Positions 33,423-43,451 are shown, counted from the stretch's first letter. The stretch is DNA of 64,000 nucleotides from Pelodictyon phaeoclathratiforme BU-1 (GCF_000020645.1 NC_011060.1:1936501-2000500); one strand, 5' to 3'. The notes: generated from the sequence alone by a model not told the origin. Numbers and translations: made by a program.

Positions 33423-33926
33423 TCAGACACTGAATAAAAATGGCCTGACCGATAACAGGATGCGGCTGAGTTCATCTTCATTATGCTTCATAAGCTCATC
33501 CATCCATAGCTCATTTTTGTTATCGGGACAACCATCTGCAAGAATTTCGCCAATTTGCTCAAAACTCTTTCTGCATTTTGTCTTTAACTTCTCTGGTTCA
33601 GACAGCACTCCAAGAACAAACACCCTGTTTTTCAGATCATCCGGAATATCGCATGTCACCCTATGTAACCGTTCTTTGTGAGAACACCCTTCGTAACAGT
33701 CAAAATCAATCAGCAAGAGGACAATACATGCCCTGTATTTTCGCATTTCCGGAACAAGTTGAGCTGTAAATTTCGACACCACCTTTCGCCAGCCTCCCGC
33801 GAATTTGTCAATGATAATCGAGCGGGCGTTAATATTCAGGGAAAGCGTAAAACCGATTGCAATTTTTTCGTTAGCCTCGTCTTCCGGCAAAACAATGACA
33901 TGCGGCTTTTCCCTGTTTCCACTCAT
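33423..33926 (-). CDS. Small TOPRIM-like protein paired with an ATPase
   Basis: A 167-residue protein that I do not assign to a named family. The HVIVLPEDEANEKIAIGF segment has an acidic residue where TOPRIM domains carry their glutamate. The segment CIVLLLIDFDCYEG resembles the DxD motif. The layout (strand-E-helix ... strand-DxD) supports a compact TOPRIM-type nuclease. It is translationally coupled to the ABC-type ATPase by a 4-bp overlap (ATGA), as in OLD-, Gabija- or PARIS-like systems, where ATPase and TOPRIM act together in phage defence. Function is inferred. Confidence 0.55.
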   Translation of the reverse strand: MSGNREKPHVIVLPEDEANEKIAIGFTLSLNINARSIIIDKFAGGWRKVVSKFTAQLVPEMRKYRACIVLLLIDFDCYEGCSHKERLHRVTCDIPDDLKNRVFVLGVLSEPEKLKTKCRKSFEQIGEILADGCPDNKNELWMDELMKHNEDELSRILLSVRPFLFSV

Positions 33927-35035
33927 AGCTCTATATCTCCACGAATAAGGGATTCAGCGAGATTGCCGTTGAAAGGTATATCACTGAGCAATCTTATCAA
34001 TGTTGGTTCCAGATGGCTTTTCCGATCAAGCACAAAAATGTTGTCATTCGAAAACTTGCGGATAGCTTCTTCATTGTGTGAAGTTACCAGAATTTGGCCG
34101 CTGCATTTGAATGACCGGCGCAATGCTGTTATAAAATGTCCAACCTCTGACAAGGAGAGATAGTTGTCTGGTTCGTCCCAGAAGCAGAAAAGCGGTCCAT
34201 AAAACTTATTAGCAGCAAGGACAACAGAACAGAGAAAAAAGCATTTTTCGCCGTCTGATAAGTCTTTAAAGTCAAGTTTAAGTGTTGCCTGGTTTGCTTC
34301 AAATTGAACAACCATACTTTTGGCATCTTCGCCAATCACCTTGTTCTGAATATCCTTGATATCAGGGATCACTTCACGGAGATATTTATCAAGCTCCGTA
34401 TAAGCTGCTGGATAAAGACTGAGCAGGCCGGAAAACCACTCTCCGAAGTTTGATCCATCACGTTTGGCTTGAAAGGTTTCACCGCTGGACTTTCCCGTCA
34501 TAAAACCCGGAATTGGAGCTAAGATAATCATGTTGGCAAGCCATGTTCTGAAAATACGAAGGGGATCAGTTTCTGACTTTTCCTGAATTACCGGAAGCGC
34601 AACAAGATGCCAGTCAACTGAAAACTGAGGCTGATGATTTCCCGGGCTTTTGGCAAGAGTAACGGAAGCCTCTTTTCGGAGATAAACCGGCTGCTCAGAA
34701 ACGATAAGTTGCTCTTCAAGAACGCGAAGCTCTTTGAATTTTTCCGGCAAATCAAAAGCAAGCACATATTTGTATAAATTCTCGCCCAGCAATATCTCTA
34801 TTTCAAAGCGCATCGGCACATCGGATCTTCCACGTGAAAAATCCTTGGACTGAACAAGCTCTTTTACTCTGTTTACACCTCTGCCGATAGATTGAAACAG
34901 CTCCAGCACATACGATATGGTGGATTTACCTGAACCGTTTTTTCCGATAAGAAGAGCTGATTGGAATTCTTTTAAATTAAGCTCAAAATTTTCCAGACAT
35001 CTGTAGTTGTGTACATAAAGTCTTTGAATCATCAC
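33923..35035 (-). CDS. OLD/ABC-type ATPase of a two-gene putative defence module
   Basis: A 370-residue AAA_21-type ATPase. Walker A is GKNGSGKST (about residues 30-38), the signature motif LSDGEKCFFL, Walker B CFWDEPDNYL and the switch VTSHNEEAI. The N-terminal RLYVHNYRCLENFELNL is the usual start of RecF/OLD-like ATPases. The TOPRIM-like gene follows with a 4-bp overlap. It is the upstream gene of the pair. A cellular repair role is possible, but the arrangement and position beside an IS favour an accessory defence system. Confidence 0.75.
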   Translation of the reverse strand: MMIQRLYVHNYRCLENFELNLKEFQSALLIGKNGSGKSTISYVLELFQSIGRGVNRVKELVQSKDFSRGRSDVPMRFEIEILLGENLYKYVLAFDLPEKFKELRVLEEQLIVSEQPVYLRKEASVTLAKSPGNHQPQFSVDWHLVALPVIQEKSETDPLRIFRTWLANMIILAPIPGFMTGKSSGETFQAKRDGSNFGEWFSGLLSLYPAAYTELDKYLREVIPDIKDIQNKVIGEDAKSMVVQFEANQATLKLDFKDLSDGEKCFFLCSVVLAANKFYGPLFCFWDEPDNYLSLSEVGHFITALRRSFKCSGQILVTSHNEEAIRKFSNDNIFVLDRKSHLEPTLIRLLSDIPFNGNLAESLIRGDIEL

Positions 35036-35160
35036 ACAGCAATTTTCTATTAATCAAGCAATACATCCTGAATGACCAACTACGTGAAATTACTGAAGAT
35101 CACGATCACTTGAACAAGTTAATCAGGAGCAGAACGCACATGAATTATTGTTCCGGTCAA

Positions 35161-36531
35161 TCAACCCTGTAAAGCAACCTCAACACGTGAACGCCCCAAG
35201 GCCTTTTCGAGCTGAACGCCTGCTACAAGATAGTCGTAAACGGCCTGCAGATAGTTGGTTTTTGCCTTGTTGAGCTGGAGTTCGGCATCCGTTAACTCAA
35301 GACGGGAGCCAATACCCTCCTTGAAACGGAGGAGCGATATGCTGTAACTGCGTTCCGCAACACCTATGGTTTGGGACTGCACCTCAATTCTCTTTTGCGA
35401 CTCCCTGAAATTTAATACCCGAACCTCAATTTCAGCCCTGATGTTTGCCCTCAAATCTTCAAGCCTTGTGCGGGTCTGCAGTTGGGCTATCTTTGCCTGC
35501 TCAACCTGGGAGCTGATGCGATACCCTGTAAAAATCGGCATGGTGAACTGAAGGCCAACTGAAGAGGAGGATGGCCAAACCGAATCAACGGTACGGACAT
35601 CATCATTAAATGCTGTTTGCGTCTCCAGCTTGCCGAATGCCGAGATCACAGGAAAGCGTTCGGCACGCACAGCGCTGACTTTTTCACCCTCTGCCTTGAC
35701 CTGAAAATCAAGCTGGCGAAGATCGGGCCTTGCATCAAGCGCTTCACGATATGCCGCAGCAATATCCGCAGGATAGGTGGCCGAAGAGAGTTCAAGCTTG
35801 CCACTCAGCACGATGCTGCTGTCGGCAGGAACTCCCATCACATTTTTCAGCTTGGTCATGGTAATCGCCACCCGGTTTTGCGCTTGCAGAAGATCGGGGC
35901 GAAGATTTTCAACCGAGAGAAAGGCCTTGAGGGTATCGATATCAGCGGCAATACCCTGACGGAACATGGCGCGAGTATCCTTTCTTGACTGCTCCCAGCG
36001 GTCAATACTCTGCTCAATGAGCTTCAACTGATCTTTGGAAATGAGGGCATCAAAATAGGAGATCTTGATGTCGGCAACGACGGACGCTTCAGCATTCAGG
36101 TAAGCTGCCTCGCTCATCTTCCGGACAATACTTGCCGCTTTGATACCGGTAAAAGCAGATACATTGAAAATTGGCTGACGAAGATCAAGGGTAGCGTGTC
36201 CGGCATTATCGGAACTTGTTTCGAGTGTGCTGGGAAAACCCTGGCCCGGTGGCAAGAGCAGCACGGAGGATTTCAGTGTGCGGGTATAGGTAAATCCGGT
36301 TGTAAGCTGAGGCAGCACCTCCGACCATGTCTCCCGGATTTTTTGCCCGGCCATATCCCTGTCAAGCCGCGCAATTTCAAGCATACGACTTCTCTCAAGC
36401 CCGATACGCACGGCATCGTCAAGGGTTATTGATTTTGTCTCCCCCGCAGCGGCGGCAGCATGCAACGACAAGGGAGAGGTGAGCACAAGGACAGTCAGCA
36501 GCAACAAAAGTATCAGTCTCATCCTGTTCAT
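35161..36531 (-). CDS. TolC-family outer-membrane efflux protein
   Basis: A 456-residue protein started at 36531 (MNRMRLILLLLLTVLVL...), where a clear signal peptide begins; a longer frame to 36612 adds an unlikely N-terminus. It has two OEP domains with long amphipathic helices, e.g. ISLLRFKEGIGSRLELTDAE and LNKAKTNYLQAVYDYLVAG. It forms the outer-membrane channel of a tripartite efflux pump. No pump or adaptor gene lies next to it, so it may serve pumps encoded elsewhere. Confidence 0.9.
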   Translation of the reverse strand: MNRMRLILLLLLTVLVLTSPLSLHAAAAAGETKSITLDDAVRIGLERSRMLEIARLDRDMAGQKIRETWSEVLPQLTTGFTYTRTLKSSVLLLPPGQGFPSTLETSSDNAGHATLDLRQPIFNVSAFTGIKAASIVRKMSEAAYLNAEASVVADIKISYFDALISKDQLKLIEQSIDRWEQSRKDTRAMFRQGIAADIDTLKAFLSVENLRPDLLQAQNRVAITMTKLKNVMGVPADSSIVLSGKLELSSATYPADIAAAYREALDARPDLRQLDFQVKAEGEKVSAVRAERFPVISAFGKLETQTAFNDDVRTVDSVWPSSSSVGLQFTMPIFTGYRISSQVEQAKIAQLQTRTRLEDLRANIRAEIEVRVLNFRESQKRIEVQSQTIGVAERSYSISLLRFKEGIGSRLELTDAELQLNKAKTNYLQAVYDYLVAGVQLEKALGRSRVEVALQG

Positions 36532-36627
36532 AAACGGGTCAGTCTTGATGAAAAAAAACTTGCCTCCAGCTTTCTGGAAACGCAACGGCACGAAAGAATA
36601 TACAAAGAGCATCAGGTTTCATAACAA

Positions 36628-37971
36628 TCAGGGGCTGTATCGCTCACTCCATAAATGGCTGAGGCGCTCCCGAATATATTTTTCCCGCCCCTCATCACCG
36701 GGACGGTAATAGGCTTTCGGCTCCATTCCTTCGGGAAAATAGTGCTGCGAAACAAAATGGAAAGGATAACTGTGTGGGTATTTGTAGCCAGCGCCGTACC
36801 CTTCATTTTTCATGAGTTTGGTCGGCGCATTGCGCAGATGAAGTGGAACTGCGAGATCCTGCATCACTTTGGCCTCACGCATGGCTTCATTGATGCCCTG
36901 ATAGCTTGCATTTGATTTTGGTGCAGATGCAAGGTAGGTAACTCCCTGGGCAAGATTGATGCGTGCCTCGGGCATACCAATCATCGCTACTGCCTGAAAA
37001 ACAGCGATGGCAAGCGTTATGGCATAGGGGTCGGCATTACCGATATCCTCGCTTGCGAAGATGACCATCCGCCGTGCGATGAATTTTGGATCTTCCCCTC
37101 CCTCGATCATGCGGGCAAGCCAGAAGAGTGCTGCATCGGGATCGGAACCCCGCATGGATTTGATAAAAGCGGAGATGATGTCATAATGGTTCTCTCCTCC
37201 CTTGTCGTAGATCGGCGCCTTGTACTGCAGGGCACGCTCAAGCAGCTCCCTCGTCAGCACCATTTCTGAAGCGCCTTCCGGGAAAAGGGATATGGCCGCT
37301 TCGACAGCGTTCAATGCTTTACGTGCATCGCCGCCGGAAAACTGGAGCAGAAAATCGAGGTCGGTAATCTCAATGGAGAGATCCCGTAACAGACGATCCT
37401 CTTTCAGCGCGCGCCGAATAACCAGCTCAATCTCTTCACTGCCAAGAGGCTTGAGAATATAGACCTGCATCCTGCTCAACAGAGCGCCGTTCACCTCAAA
37501 GGAGGGGTTTTCGGTCGTTGCGCCGATAAGCACGATGAGCCCCTGTTCTATCGCATGGAGCAGCGTATCCTGCTGCGCCTTGTTAAAGCGGTGAATTTCA
37601 TCAATAAAGAGGATGGTTCTGCGACCTGAACGGCGTGATTTCTCAGCCTGCTCAAGCGCCTTGCGCACCTCCTTTACTCCGGAATCGATGGCTGAAAGCT
37701 GTTCAAACGAGTAGTTGAGTGATGTGGCGCAAATTTCAGCGAGGGTGGTTTTACCGGATCCGGGAGGGCCCCAGAAGATCATTGAGGGCATCTGGCCACC
37801 GGAAAGAAATTTGCGAAGCGGCCCGTTTGCTCCAACCAGGTGCTCCTGCCCTGCCATATCATCGAGGGTATGCGGTCGAACCCGTTCGGCAAGGGGCTGA
37901 AAAGAATCCCCGGCAGATGAAGTGGCAGAAAAGCCGAAAAGATCGGACTGCATGTTTTCCGTTTCCGCCAT
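36628..37971 (-). CDS. rarA: Replication-associated recombination protein RarA (MgsA)
   Basis: A 447-residue AAA+ ATPase. Walker A is GPPGSGKTTLAE and Walker B ILFIDEIHRFNKAQQD, then arginine-finger and clamp-loader-like C-terminal helices. It acts at stalled replication forks. It has the expected length. The ribE stop codon directly abuts its start, so riboflavin synthase and RarA form one transcript. Confidence 0.93.
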   Translation of the reverse strand: MAETENMQSDLFGFSATSSAGDSFQPLAERVRPHTLDDMAGQEHLVGANGPLRKFLSGGQMPSMIFWGPPGSGKTTLAEICATSLNYSFEQLSAIDSGVKEVRKALEQAEKSRRSGRRTILFIDEIHRFNKAQQDTLLHAIEQGLIVLIGATTENPSFEVNGALLSRMQVYILKPLGSEEIELVIRRALKEDRLLRDLSIEITDLDFLLQFSGGDARKALNAVEAAISLFPEGASEMVLTRELLERALQYKAPIYDKGGENHYDIISAFIKSMRGSDPDAALFWLARMIEGGEDPKFIARRMVIFASEDIGNADPYAITLAIAVFQAVAMIGMPEARINLAQGVTYLASAPKSNASYQGINEAMREAKVMQDLAVPLHLRNAPTKLMKNEGYGAGYKYPHSYPFHFVSQHYFPEGMEPKAYYRPGDEGREKYIRERLSHLWSERYSP

Positions 37972-38628
37972 TTAAAATCCCTGCTCCCTGAGCCATCCCT
38001 CATCAATTTTCGAAGCGACTGCGACAGATGAGGGGGGGCGACCAAGCTGGCGGGCCACATATTTGCCAAGAATATCGAACTCAAGGTTCACCCGGCTTCC
38101 TGATTTCAGCTCATTAATGGTGGTTTGGGCAAAGGTATACGGGATAACCGCCACAGCAAAAAGCAGGGGCTCAAGCTTTGCAACGGTCAGGCTGATGCCG
38201 TCAATCGTTATCGAACCGGCAGAGACAATAAAGGGGCTGAAAGCGTCAGGAAATGCAATCCAGATTTCGCGGCTGGAACCAAGCTCCCTGATTTTTTCGA
38301 CAACGGCAGCACAATCAACATGGCCGAGCACAAAATGGCCGCCAAGGCGATCCTGGGGACGAACCGCCCGTTCAAGGTTAACGAGAGATCCATGATGGAG
38401 CGAGCCGAGCGTTGTTTTGGAGAGGGTCTCCTCGACAGTATCGACCTCAAACCACCCCTCTCCAAGAGCGACAACGGTCTGGCAAGCGCCGTTGATGCTC
38501 ACACTCTCGTCAACAGAAAGGTCAGCAAACTCTGCAGCATTACTGAACTGCACCCTGAGCCGCAGACCTCCCTGACGCCGTGTCACTCCCCCCACCCGGC
38601 CAACATCCTTGATAATTCCAGTAAACAT
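37972..38628 (-). CDS. ribE: Riboflavin synthase alpha chain
   Basis: A 218-residue protein started at MFTGIIKDVG (38628), the conserved N-terminus; the frame continues nine codons further upstream. It has two lumazine-binding repeats. SVSINGACQTVV with HFVLGHVD and GSITIDGISLTV with DILGKYVAR mark the halves. It converts two molecules of dimethylribityllumazine to riboflavin. It directly precedes rarA. Confidence 0.93.
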   Translation of the reverse strand: MFTGIIKDVGRVGGVTRRQGGLRLRVQFSNAAEFADLSVDESVSINGACQTVVALGEGWFEVDTVEETLSKTTLGSLHHGSLVNLERAVRPQDRLGGHFVLGHVDCAAVVEKIRELGSSREIWIAFPDAFSPFIVSAGSITIDGISLTVAKLEPLLFAVAVIPYTFAQTTINELKSGSRVNLEFDILGKYVARQLGRPPSSVAVASKIDEGWLREQGF

Positions 38629-38703
38629 GGTATTCCTATTCACTTCAATAAACAAACAGCATCACAATGATACATCAAAACCCGGCTTTCCCGGCTCAAT
38701 ATA

Positions 38704-40683
38704 TCACCCTTGACCGTAGACCACAAACCCTGCCGCTGGTACCGTAATTTGTACCGCAGAACCCTCAATTGGCATAACAGAAACACTGCGGCCAAGCTGA
38801 AGAGCATCAGTAGAAAAAAGGCAGTTCATGGTACTTCCCGCTGCATGAATAGCGCTGTCTACCACAATCCAGAGGGTAAGCTCGCGCTCGGTATCGGTAT
38901 TGATTGCACAAAGAGATTCCGAACCGGCAAAAATTCGTGACCAGGCAATCACCCAGTGCAATTCACCATTGACTGGCTGAGGATAGTAAAATTCACCATC
39001 ACGACCACTCTCCGACACAGGCCGCAGATATTGCCGGCCACGGGAAAGCTCAAGATGCTCGCGACGCAGACGGATTACTTTCTGCACAAAGCGGTAAATC
39101 TCGTTCTTCTCATTAAAAAAGTGTTTTCCGCTACTCCTGAAGGAGCCGAAATCACCTCCAAACATGCACTCCCGCAGAAACACATCACTATAGGAGTTGT
39201 CATCCGTACGGGGATCAGCGCCGTTAAAGCCCTGTTCTGTACCGTAATAAATGCAGGGAATACCCGCTGAGGTCAGGTTAAGACCAAGCGCTGCAGGAAG
39301 CAGACGGGCGCTTCGGGCAGCATCACCGGCAAAACGAAACTTGTGATTGACGCCAACCTGGTCATGATCATCAAGCATGGTGACAATATGCTTTGAATAC
39401 CATTGATGGCTCCTTCGGTTATCGAGAATACTGTTGCGGAAAAGATCGAAATAACCCTCCTGCTCTGCCGTTTCGGGATTTCCGGGGCTCCTCCACCCTT
39501 TGACCAGAAACTCAAGTTTATCGGGAAGATCATCAATACCAAGCGCAGCATCAAGACCGGTAGTATCAAGAATGGTTGCCGCATAAGAACGACCACCTGT
39601 GATTTCACCAATAATCGTAAAATTTTCCTTACCGATTGATTCAGCAAATTCATGGATAGCGGTCGCAAAAAACCTCACCGCCCCCGGCTCCATATGCTTG
39701 ACCGTATCAAGCCGGAATCCGTCAAGATCGGCAAAAGCAATCCAGAAGCGATAGACATCGGTCAAATAACGAAGCGCCAGAGAAGGGGTAAACTCCTTGA
39801 CACGCCGTTCGATATCCTGAACGACAAAAGGATCACGAAGGGCATCTCCAAGATGAATATCCTTGAGCGAACAAAAATCACCATCAAGAAACTCAGGAAA
39901 AGAGTCCCACTGCATGATCTCTCCATGACAGGTCCAGGTATCGGGTGACTGCAGCTCCTCAGGCCAGACAGCCCCGTCAGGCCAGGCTCCGTTCTCAAAA
40001 CAGGCTGGAGCTGTGTTGAAGGGAATGCTGCCCGCCTCACCACTGGAAAGCCGGTAACCGCTGACCGGCCACTCTCTTCCTTCCGAATAAAAATGGCGCT
40101 GATTACCCTCGTAAGCAAAAACGTCACCAGCATGATTGATGATGATATCAAGAATCACCCTGATGTCAAGCTCGTGCGCCGCCTTCACAAACTCCTTCAG
40201 CTCCTCTCTGCTACCGAAATGAGGATCAACATCAAGAAAATTCTGGATACCGTACCCATGATAATCGTTACTTCCCGTTACCTGCCGGAAAACAGGACTG
40301 ACCCAGATAGCCGTTATGCCAAGCCTCTTGAGATAACCAAGTTTCTTCTTCATCCCGGCAATGGTACCGCCACACCACTGTTTTCCTGATTCAAACCAAC
40401 TCGTCCATTCCGCCGTACCACTGTCGGTCAGGGGGTTAAAGGGTGGAGTCGTACGTTTTCCCGAGTGCCTGGCCACCGGCCTCCCTTTTGTATCACCAAA
40501 TCCACCATACTCCCGGCCATCAGAAAAACGGTCAAGAAAAAGAAAATAGAGCACCTCATCCGACCATGAGGCTGGGGAGGGATAAAAAGGACGTTTTTCA
40601 ACGAGAGACTGAAAATCTATATCACTGAGCCGTCGTTCAACGGCAGGAACAGATATACCTGCAGCTTTTGCACTCATTATCAT
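38704..40683 (-). CDS. GH13 alpha-amylase-family glycosidase
   Basis: A 659-residue protein with the (beta/alpha)8 catalytic barrel. The four GH13 regions are visible: DIIINHAGD, GFRLDTVKH (nucleophile Asp), FTIIGEITGG (acid/base Glu) and MLDDHDQVG (stabilising Asp). The C-terminal ~100 residues form an all-beta domain. It acts on alpha-1,4-glucans such as glycogen or maltodextrins. There is no signal peptide, so it is probably cytoplasmic. Exact specificity is not deducible. Confidence 0.9.
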   Translation of the reverse strand: MIMSAKAAGISVPAVERRLSDIDFQSLVEKRPFYPSPASWSDEVLYFLFLDRFSDGREYGGFGDTKGRPVARHSGKRTTPPFNPLTDSGTAEWTSWFESGKQWCGGTIAGMKKKLGYLKRLGITAIWVSPVFRQVTGSNDYHGYGIQNFLDVDPHFGSREELKEFVKAAHELDIRVILDIIINHAGDVFAYEGNQRHFYSEGREWPVSGYRLSSGEAGSIPFNTAPACFENGAWPDGAVWPEELQSPDTWTCHGEIMQWDSFPEFLDGDFCSLKDIHLGDALRDPFVVQDIERRVKEFTPSLALRYLTDVYRFWIAFADLDGFRLDTVKHMEPGAVRFFATAIHEFAESIGKENFTIIGEITGGRSYAATILDTTGLDAALGIDDLPDKLEFLVKGWRSPGNPETAEQEGYFDLFRNSILDNRRSHQWYSKHIVTMLDDHDQVGVNHKFRFAGDAARSARLLPAALGLNLTSAGIPCIYYGTEQGFNGADPRTDDNSYSDVFLRECMFGGDFGSFRSSGKHFFNEKNEIYRFVQKVIRLRREHLELSRGRQYLRPVSESGRDGEFYYPQPVNGELHWVIAWSRIFAGSESLCAINTDTERELTLWIVVDSAIHAAGSTMNCLFSTDALQLGRSVSVMPIEGSAVQITVPAAGFVVYGQG

Positions 40684-40706
40684 GATGATTTTTATGGTTG
40701 AAACAC

Positions 40707-41207
40707 TTACGCAAGAACCTTGAGCGCTGCACTGTAGTCCGGTTCTTCGACAATTTCTGCCACCTGTTCGGTGTAGCGCACGATCCCGTCAGCATCAATA
40801 ATAACAATGGCGCGCGAAAGAAGCCCCTTCAGAGGGCCGGTAGCAAGAGTAACACCATAATCCCTACCAAATTCGGGAGAGCGAAAAACGGAGAGCGAAA
40901 CAACATTTTTCAACCCCTCGGTTTCACAAAAACGTTTGTGGGCAAAGGGCAAATCGGCGGAGATACAGAGCACAACCGTATTGTCGAGCGATGAAGCCTC
41001 CTTGTTGAATTGCCTGACTGAAGCAGCGCAGACTGGCGTATCAAGACTCGGAAAGATATTGAGAACTATTCTTTTACTTCCGAAATCAGCAGGTCCGGCT
41101 TCGGTGAGATCGGTTTTCACCAGACAAAAAAAAGGAGCTTCTGAACCTTTGGCGGGAAGAGTCCCGACTGTTTCAACTGGAGTGCCCTTGAAGGTAATCT
41201 GTGCCAT
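40707..41207 (-). CDS. tpx: Thiol peroxidase
   Basis: A 166-residue peroxiredoxin. The peroxidatic cysteine is in PSLDTPVCAASVRQF, and the resolving cysteine in VVLCISADLPFAHKRF. It reduces H2O2 and alkyl peroxides with thioredoxin. It is a stand-alone gene 24 bp beyond the GH13 start. Normal length. Confidence 0.94.
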   Translation of the reverse strand: MAQITFKGTPVETVGTLPAKGSEAPFFCLVKTDLTEAGPADFGSKRIVLNIFPSLDTPVCAASVRQFNKEASSLDNTVVLCISADLPFAHKRFCETEGLKNVVSLSVFRSPEFGRDYGVTLATGPLKGLLSRAIVIIDADGIVRYTEQVAEIVEEPDYSAALKVLA

Positions 41208-41315
41208 AAAAATAGTTTCCGGTTAGGATTGATAAGGAATAAAGAGCAATAAACAAAGCGAGCGAAGATACAACAGCAATTCAGGCGAATGCGTTCACTA
41301 CAAATTCTGGCGCCA

Positions 41316-41768
41316 TCAATCCCACTGACTGCCGCCGCGAGAAACCGTGAACCCTCCTGCACCAAAAAAGAAAACGGCAAGTGAGCCAAAGAGATAGAGT
41401 ATCTGGAGTTCAAGAGCATATCCACCATGTGCTGTCACCGAAAAAAGCTCTTTGGTATGAACAAGATAAATTGCCATAAGCATAACAATTGACATTGCGA
41501 GGGCTGCCTGGCGGGTATAGAGGCCCAGTATCATAAAAAGCGGGGCCAGAAGCTCCCCGACAAGAATTCCATGTGAGAGATAACCCGGAAACCCCGCCTT
41601 GAGAAGCATCTGTTCCACAAAACCATATCCGTGCTGCAGTTTATTGACTCCATGAAAAAGCATCATGGTGCCAAGCGAAAGGCGCAGAAGCAATTTGCCA
41701 AGGTCACTATTATCAACAAAACGGTCAATAAAAAGGAACCTCCTTTTTGGATATTTTTTTACCATCAT
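41316..41768 (-). CDS. DoxX-family membrane protein
   Basis: About 150 residues with four transmembrane helices when started at 41768 (the longer frame to 41915 overlaps ribD and is unlikely). The segment LLLRLSLGTMMLFHGVNKL and the LVGELLAPLFMILGLYTRQA helix identify the DoxX/SURF4-like family. Several members are linked to thiosulfate oxidation or membrane redox homeostasis. The exact role is unknown. A one-base shift of the start is possible because two ATGs are adjacent. Confidence 0.82.
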   Translation of the reverse strand: MMVKKYPKRRFLFIDRFVDNSDLGKLLLRLSLGTMMLFHGVNKLQHGYGFVEQMLLKAGFPGYLSHGILVGELLAPLFMILGLYTRQAALAMSIVMLMAIYLVHTKELFSVTAHGGYALELQILYLFGSLAVFFFGAGGFTVSRGGSQWD

Positions 41769-41808
41769 AACCACTGTTTTTAGAGTTATCTCCGCTCGAT
41801 TCCCCCCT

Positions 41809-42915
41809 TCAGGATGCAATGTAAGCCTCAAGCAGCAGATCATGACCAAAAAAGTGTGGTCTCCCGAAACGCAGATCCACAGCCTGATCCGGCATGCTGA
41901 CACCAAGCGGCGCAAACGCGCTCAGGGCATCTCCACCAAAGAGTTTCGGCGCAACAAAGATAAGAATTTTATCAACAAGCTTTTCACGTACGAATGCAGC
42001 CGACAAGCGGCTCCCCCCCTCTACCAGCACCGAAAGAATGCCTCGTTTATGCAACTCCACAAGCGCCTGGCGAAGATCAAGCTTGCCGACATGCTCATCA
42101 ACAAAAAGCACCGTCACACCTCTCTCCCTCAACTGTGCAACCTTTGGAGAAGCCGAAAATGAAGTTGACGCAACAACAATTGTTGGCGCCTCAGATCCGA
42201 AAATTTTCGATTCGAGGGGCAAACGTAACTGGCTATCAAGAACAACTCTCTGAGGATTACGCCCGGAACAGTTCCTGACGGTCAGTTGCGCATCATCTGC
42301 CCGAACTGTAGCCTCACCAACCATCACCGCGTCATAGATACTCCGAAGGCGATGCACCTCACTTCTCGACTCTTCCCCCGTTATCCAGCGGGAGGCTCCA
42401 AGCGAGGTCGCAATTTTACCATCAAGGGTCTGGGCCAGTTTCAGGCAAACAAAAGGTAACCCTGTGGTATGGCTTTTGATGAAAGCCTCATTACAGCCGA
42501 TACACTCCGCTTCCAAAACCCCTTCAGTAACCCTGATCCCCGCTGCCTGCAGCTTTGCAATCCCCTTTCCAGCCACCTTGACATGAGGGTCCCGGCAACC
42601 GATGACAACACGGGGTATCCCCTTCTCAACAATCAGATCGCTGCAGGGAGGAGTTTTGCCAAAATGGGAACAGGGCTCAAGTGTAACATAGAGTGTCGAA
42701 TGATGAAGCAACGCCTCATCCTCCACCGACGCAATGGCATGGACTTCGGCATGAGGCCCGCCAAACTGCTGATGGTAACCTTCACCAATAATCTCACCGT
42801 CACAAACAATAACCGCGCCAACCATGGGGTTAGGGCTAACCGATCCGGCACCCAGCACGGCAAGTTCAAGGGCGCGCCTCATAAAAAAAAGATCATCATG
42901 CTGCACCATCTTCAC
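41809..42915 (-). CDS. ribD: Bifunctional riboflavin biosynthesis deaminase/reductase RibD
   Basis: A 368-residue protein. The N-terminal deaminase domain has GGPHAEVHAI and EPCSHFGKTPPCSDLI, which bind zinc. The C-terminal reductase domain includes GKIATSLGASRWITGEESR and VLVEGGSRLSAAFV. It catalyses two steps from GTP-derived pyrimidine to the lumazine precursor. It overlaps the deaminase gene upstream by 4 bp. Confidence 0.94.
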   Translation of the reverse strand: MKMVQHDDLFFMRRALELAVLGAGSVSPNPMVGAVIVCDGEIIGEGYHQQFGGPHAEVHAIASVEDEALLHHSTLYVTLEPCSHFGKTPPCSDLIVEKGIPRVVIGCRDPHVKVAGKGIAKLQAAGIRVTEGVLEAECIGCNEAFIKSHTTGLPFVCLKLAQTLDGKIATSLGASRWITGEESRSEVHRLRSIYDAVMVGEATVRADDAQLTVRNCSGRNPQRVVLDSQLRLPLESKIFGSEAPTIVVASTSFSASPKVAQLRERGVTVLFVDEHVGKLDLRQALVELHKRGILSVLVEGGSRLSAAFVREKLVDKILIFVAPKLFGGDALSAFAPLGVSMPDQAVDLRFGRPHFFGHDLLLEAYIAS

Positions 42916-43451
42916 CCCCTCTGGTCACTCTGCACGTTGACCTGCACCAGCCGGATGCCGGAAAGCCTGAGCAATTCAGCGATATGCTCTATTTTATAGG
43001 GTTTATCATAGTAGATGGTCTTTATACCCACATTTATGAGCACTTTCAAACAGTGGATACAGGGACTGGCCGTAATGTAGATATCGGAATCCTTGATCGA
43101 TACGCCATGCTTTGCAGCCTGGGCAATGGCATTGATTTCAGCATGGATGGTGTTAACACAGTTCTCCTCGACAGTCCCATCAGGATGAATGCTGCGGTAG
43201 ATACGGCAATTGCTTTCGTTACAGTGAGGAAGTCCGGATGGCGCTCCGTTGTACCCGGTCGAAAGAATACTGTTCTCCCTGACGATGACCGCACCGATAT
43301 GACCCCTGGTACAAGTCGCCCTGCGTGAAATAAGATGGGCAACGCTCATAAAATATTCCTGCCAGCCAAGTCGCTTTTCAGTTGCTGAACCTTCATTTCC
43401 TTCCACACCCGGGCAGCAACATCCGCTCTTCGTTTCTTCCGGCATAGTCAC
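42912..43451 (-). CDS. dCMP/ComE-type deaminase
   Basis: A 179-residue zinc deaminase. Ligands are in INTIHAEINAIAQ (HAE) and SPCIHCLKVLI (PCxxC). A CTRGHIGAVIVRENSILSTG segment is typical of deoxycytidylate deaminases. It supplies dUMP for thymidylate synthesis. The N-terminus is Cys/Gly-rich (CCCPGVEGNEG). It is coupled to ribD by a 4-bp overlap. Confidence 0.9.
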   Translation of the reverse strand: MTMPEETKSGCCCPGVEGNEGSATEKRLGWQEYFMSVAHLISRRATCTRGHIGAVIVRENSILSTGYNGAPSGLPHCNESNCRIYRSIHPDGTVEENCVNTIHAEINAIAQAAKHGVSIKDSDIYITASPCIHCLKVLINVGIKTIYYDKPYKIEHIAELLRLSGIRLVQVNVQSDQRG

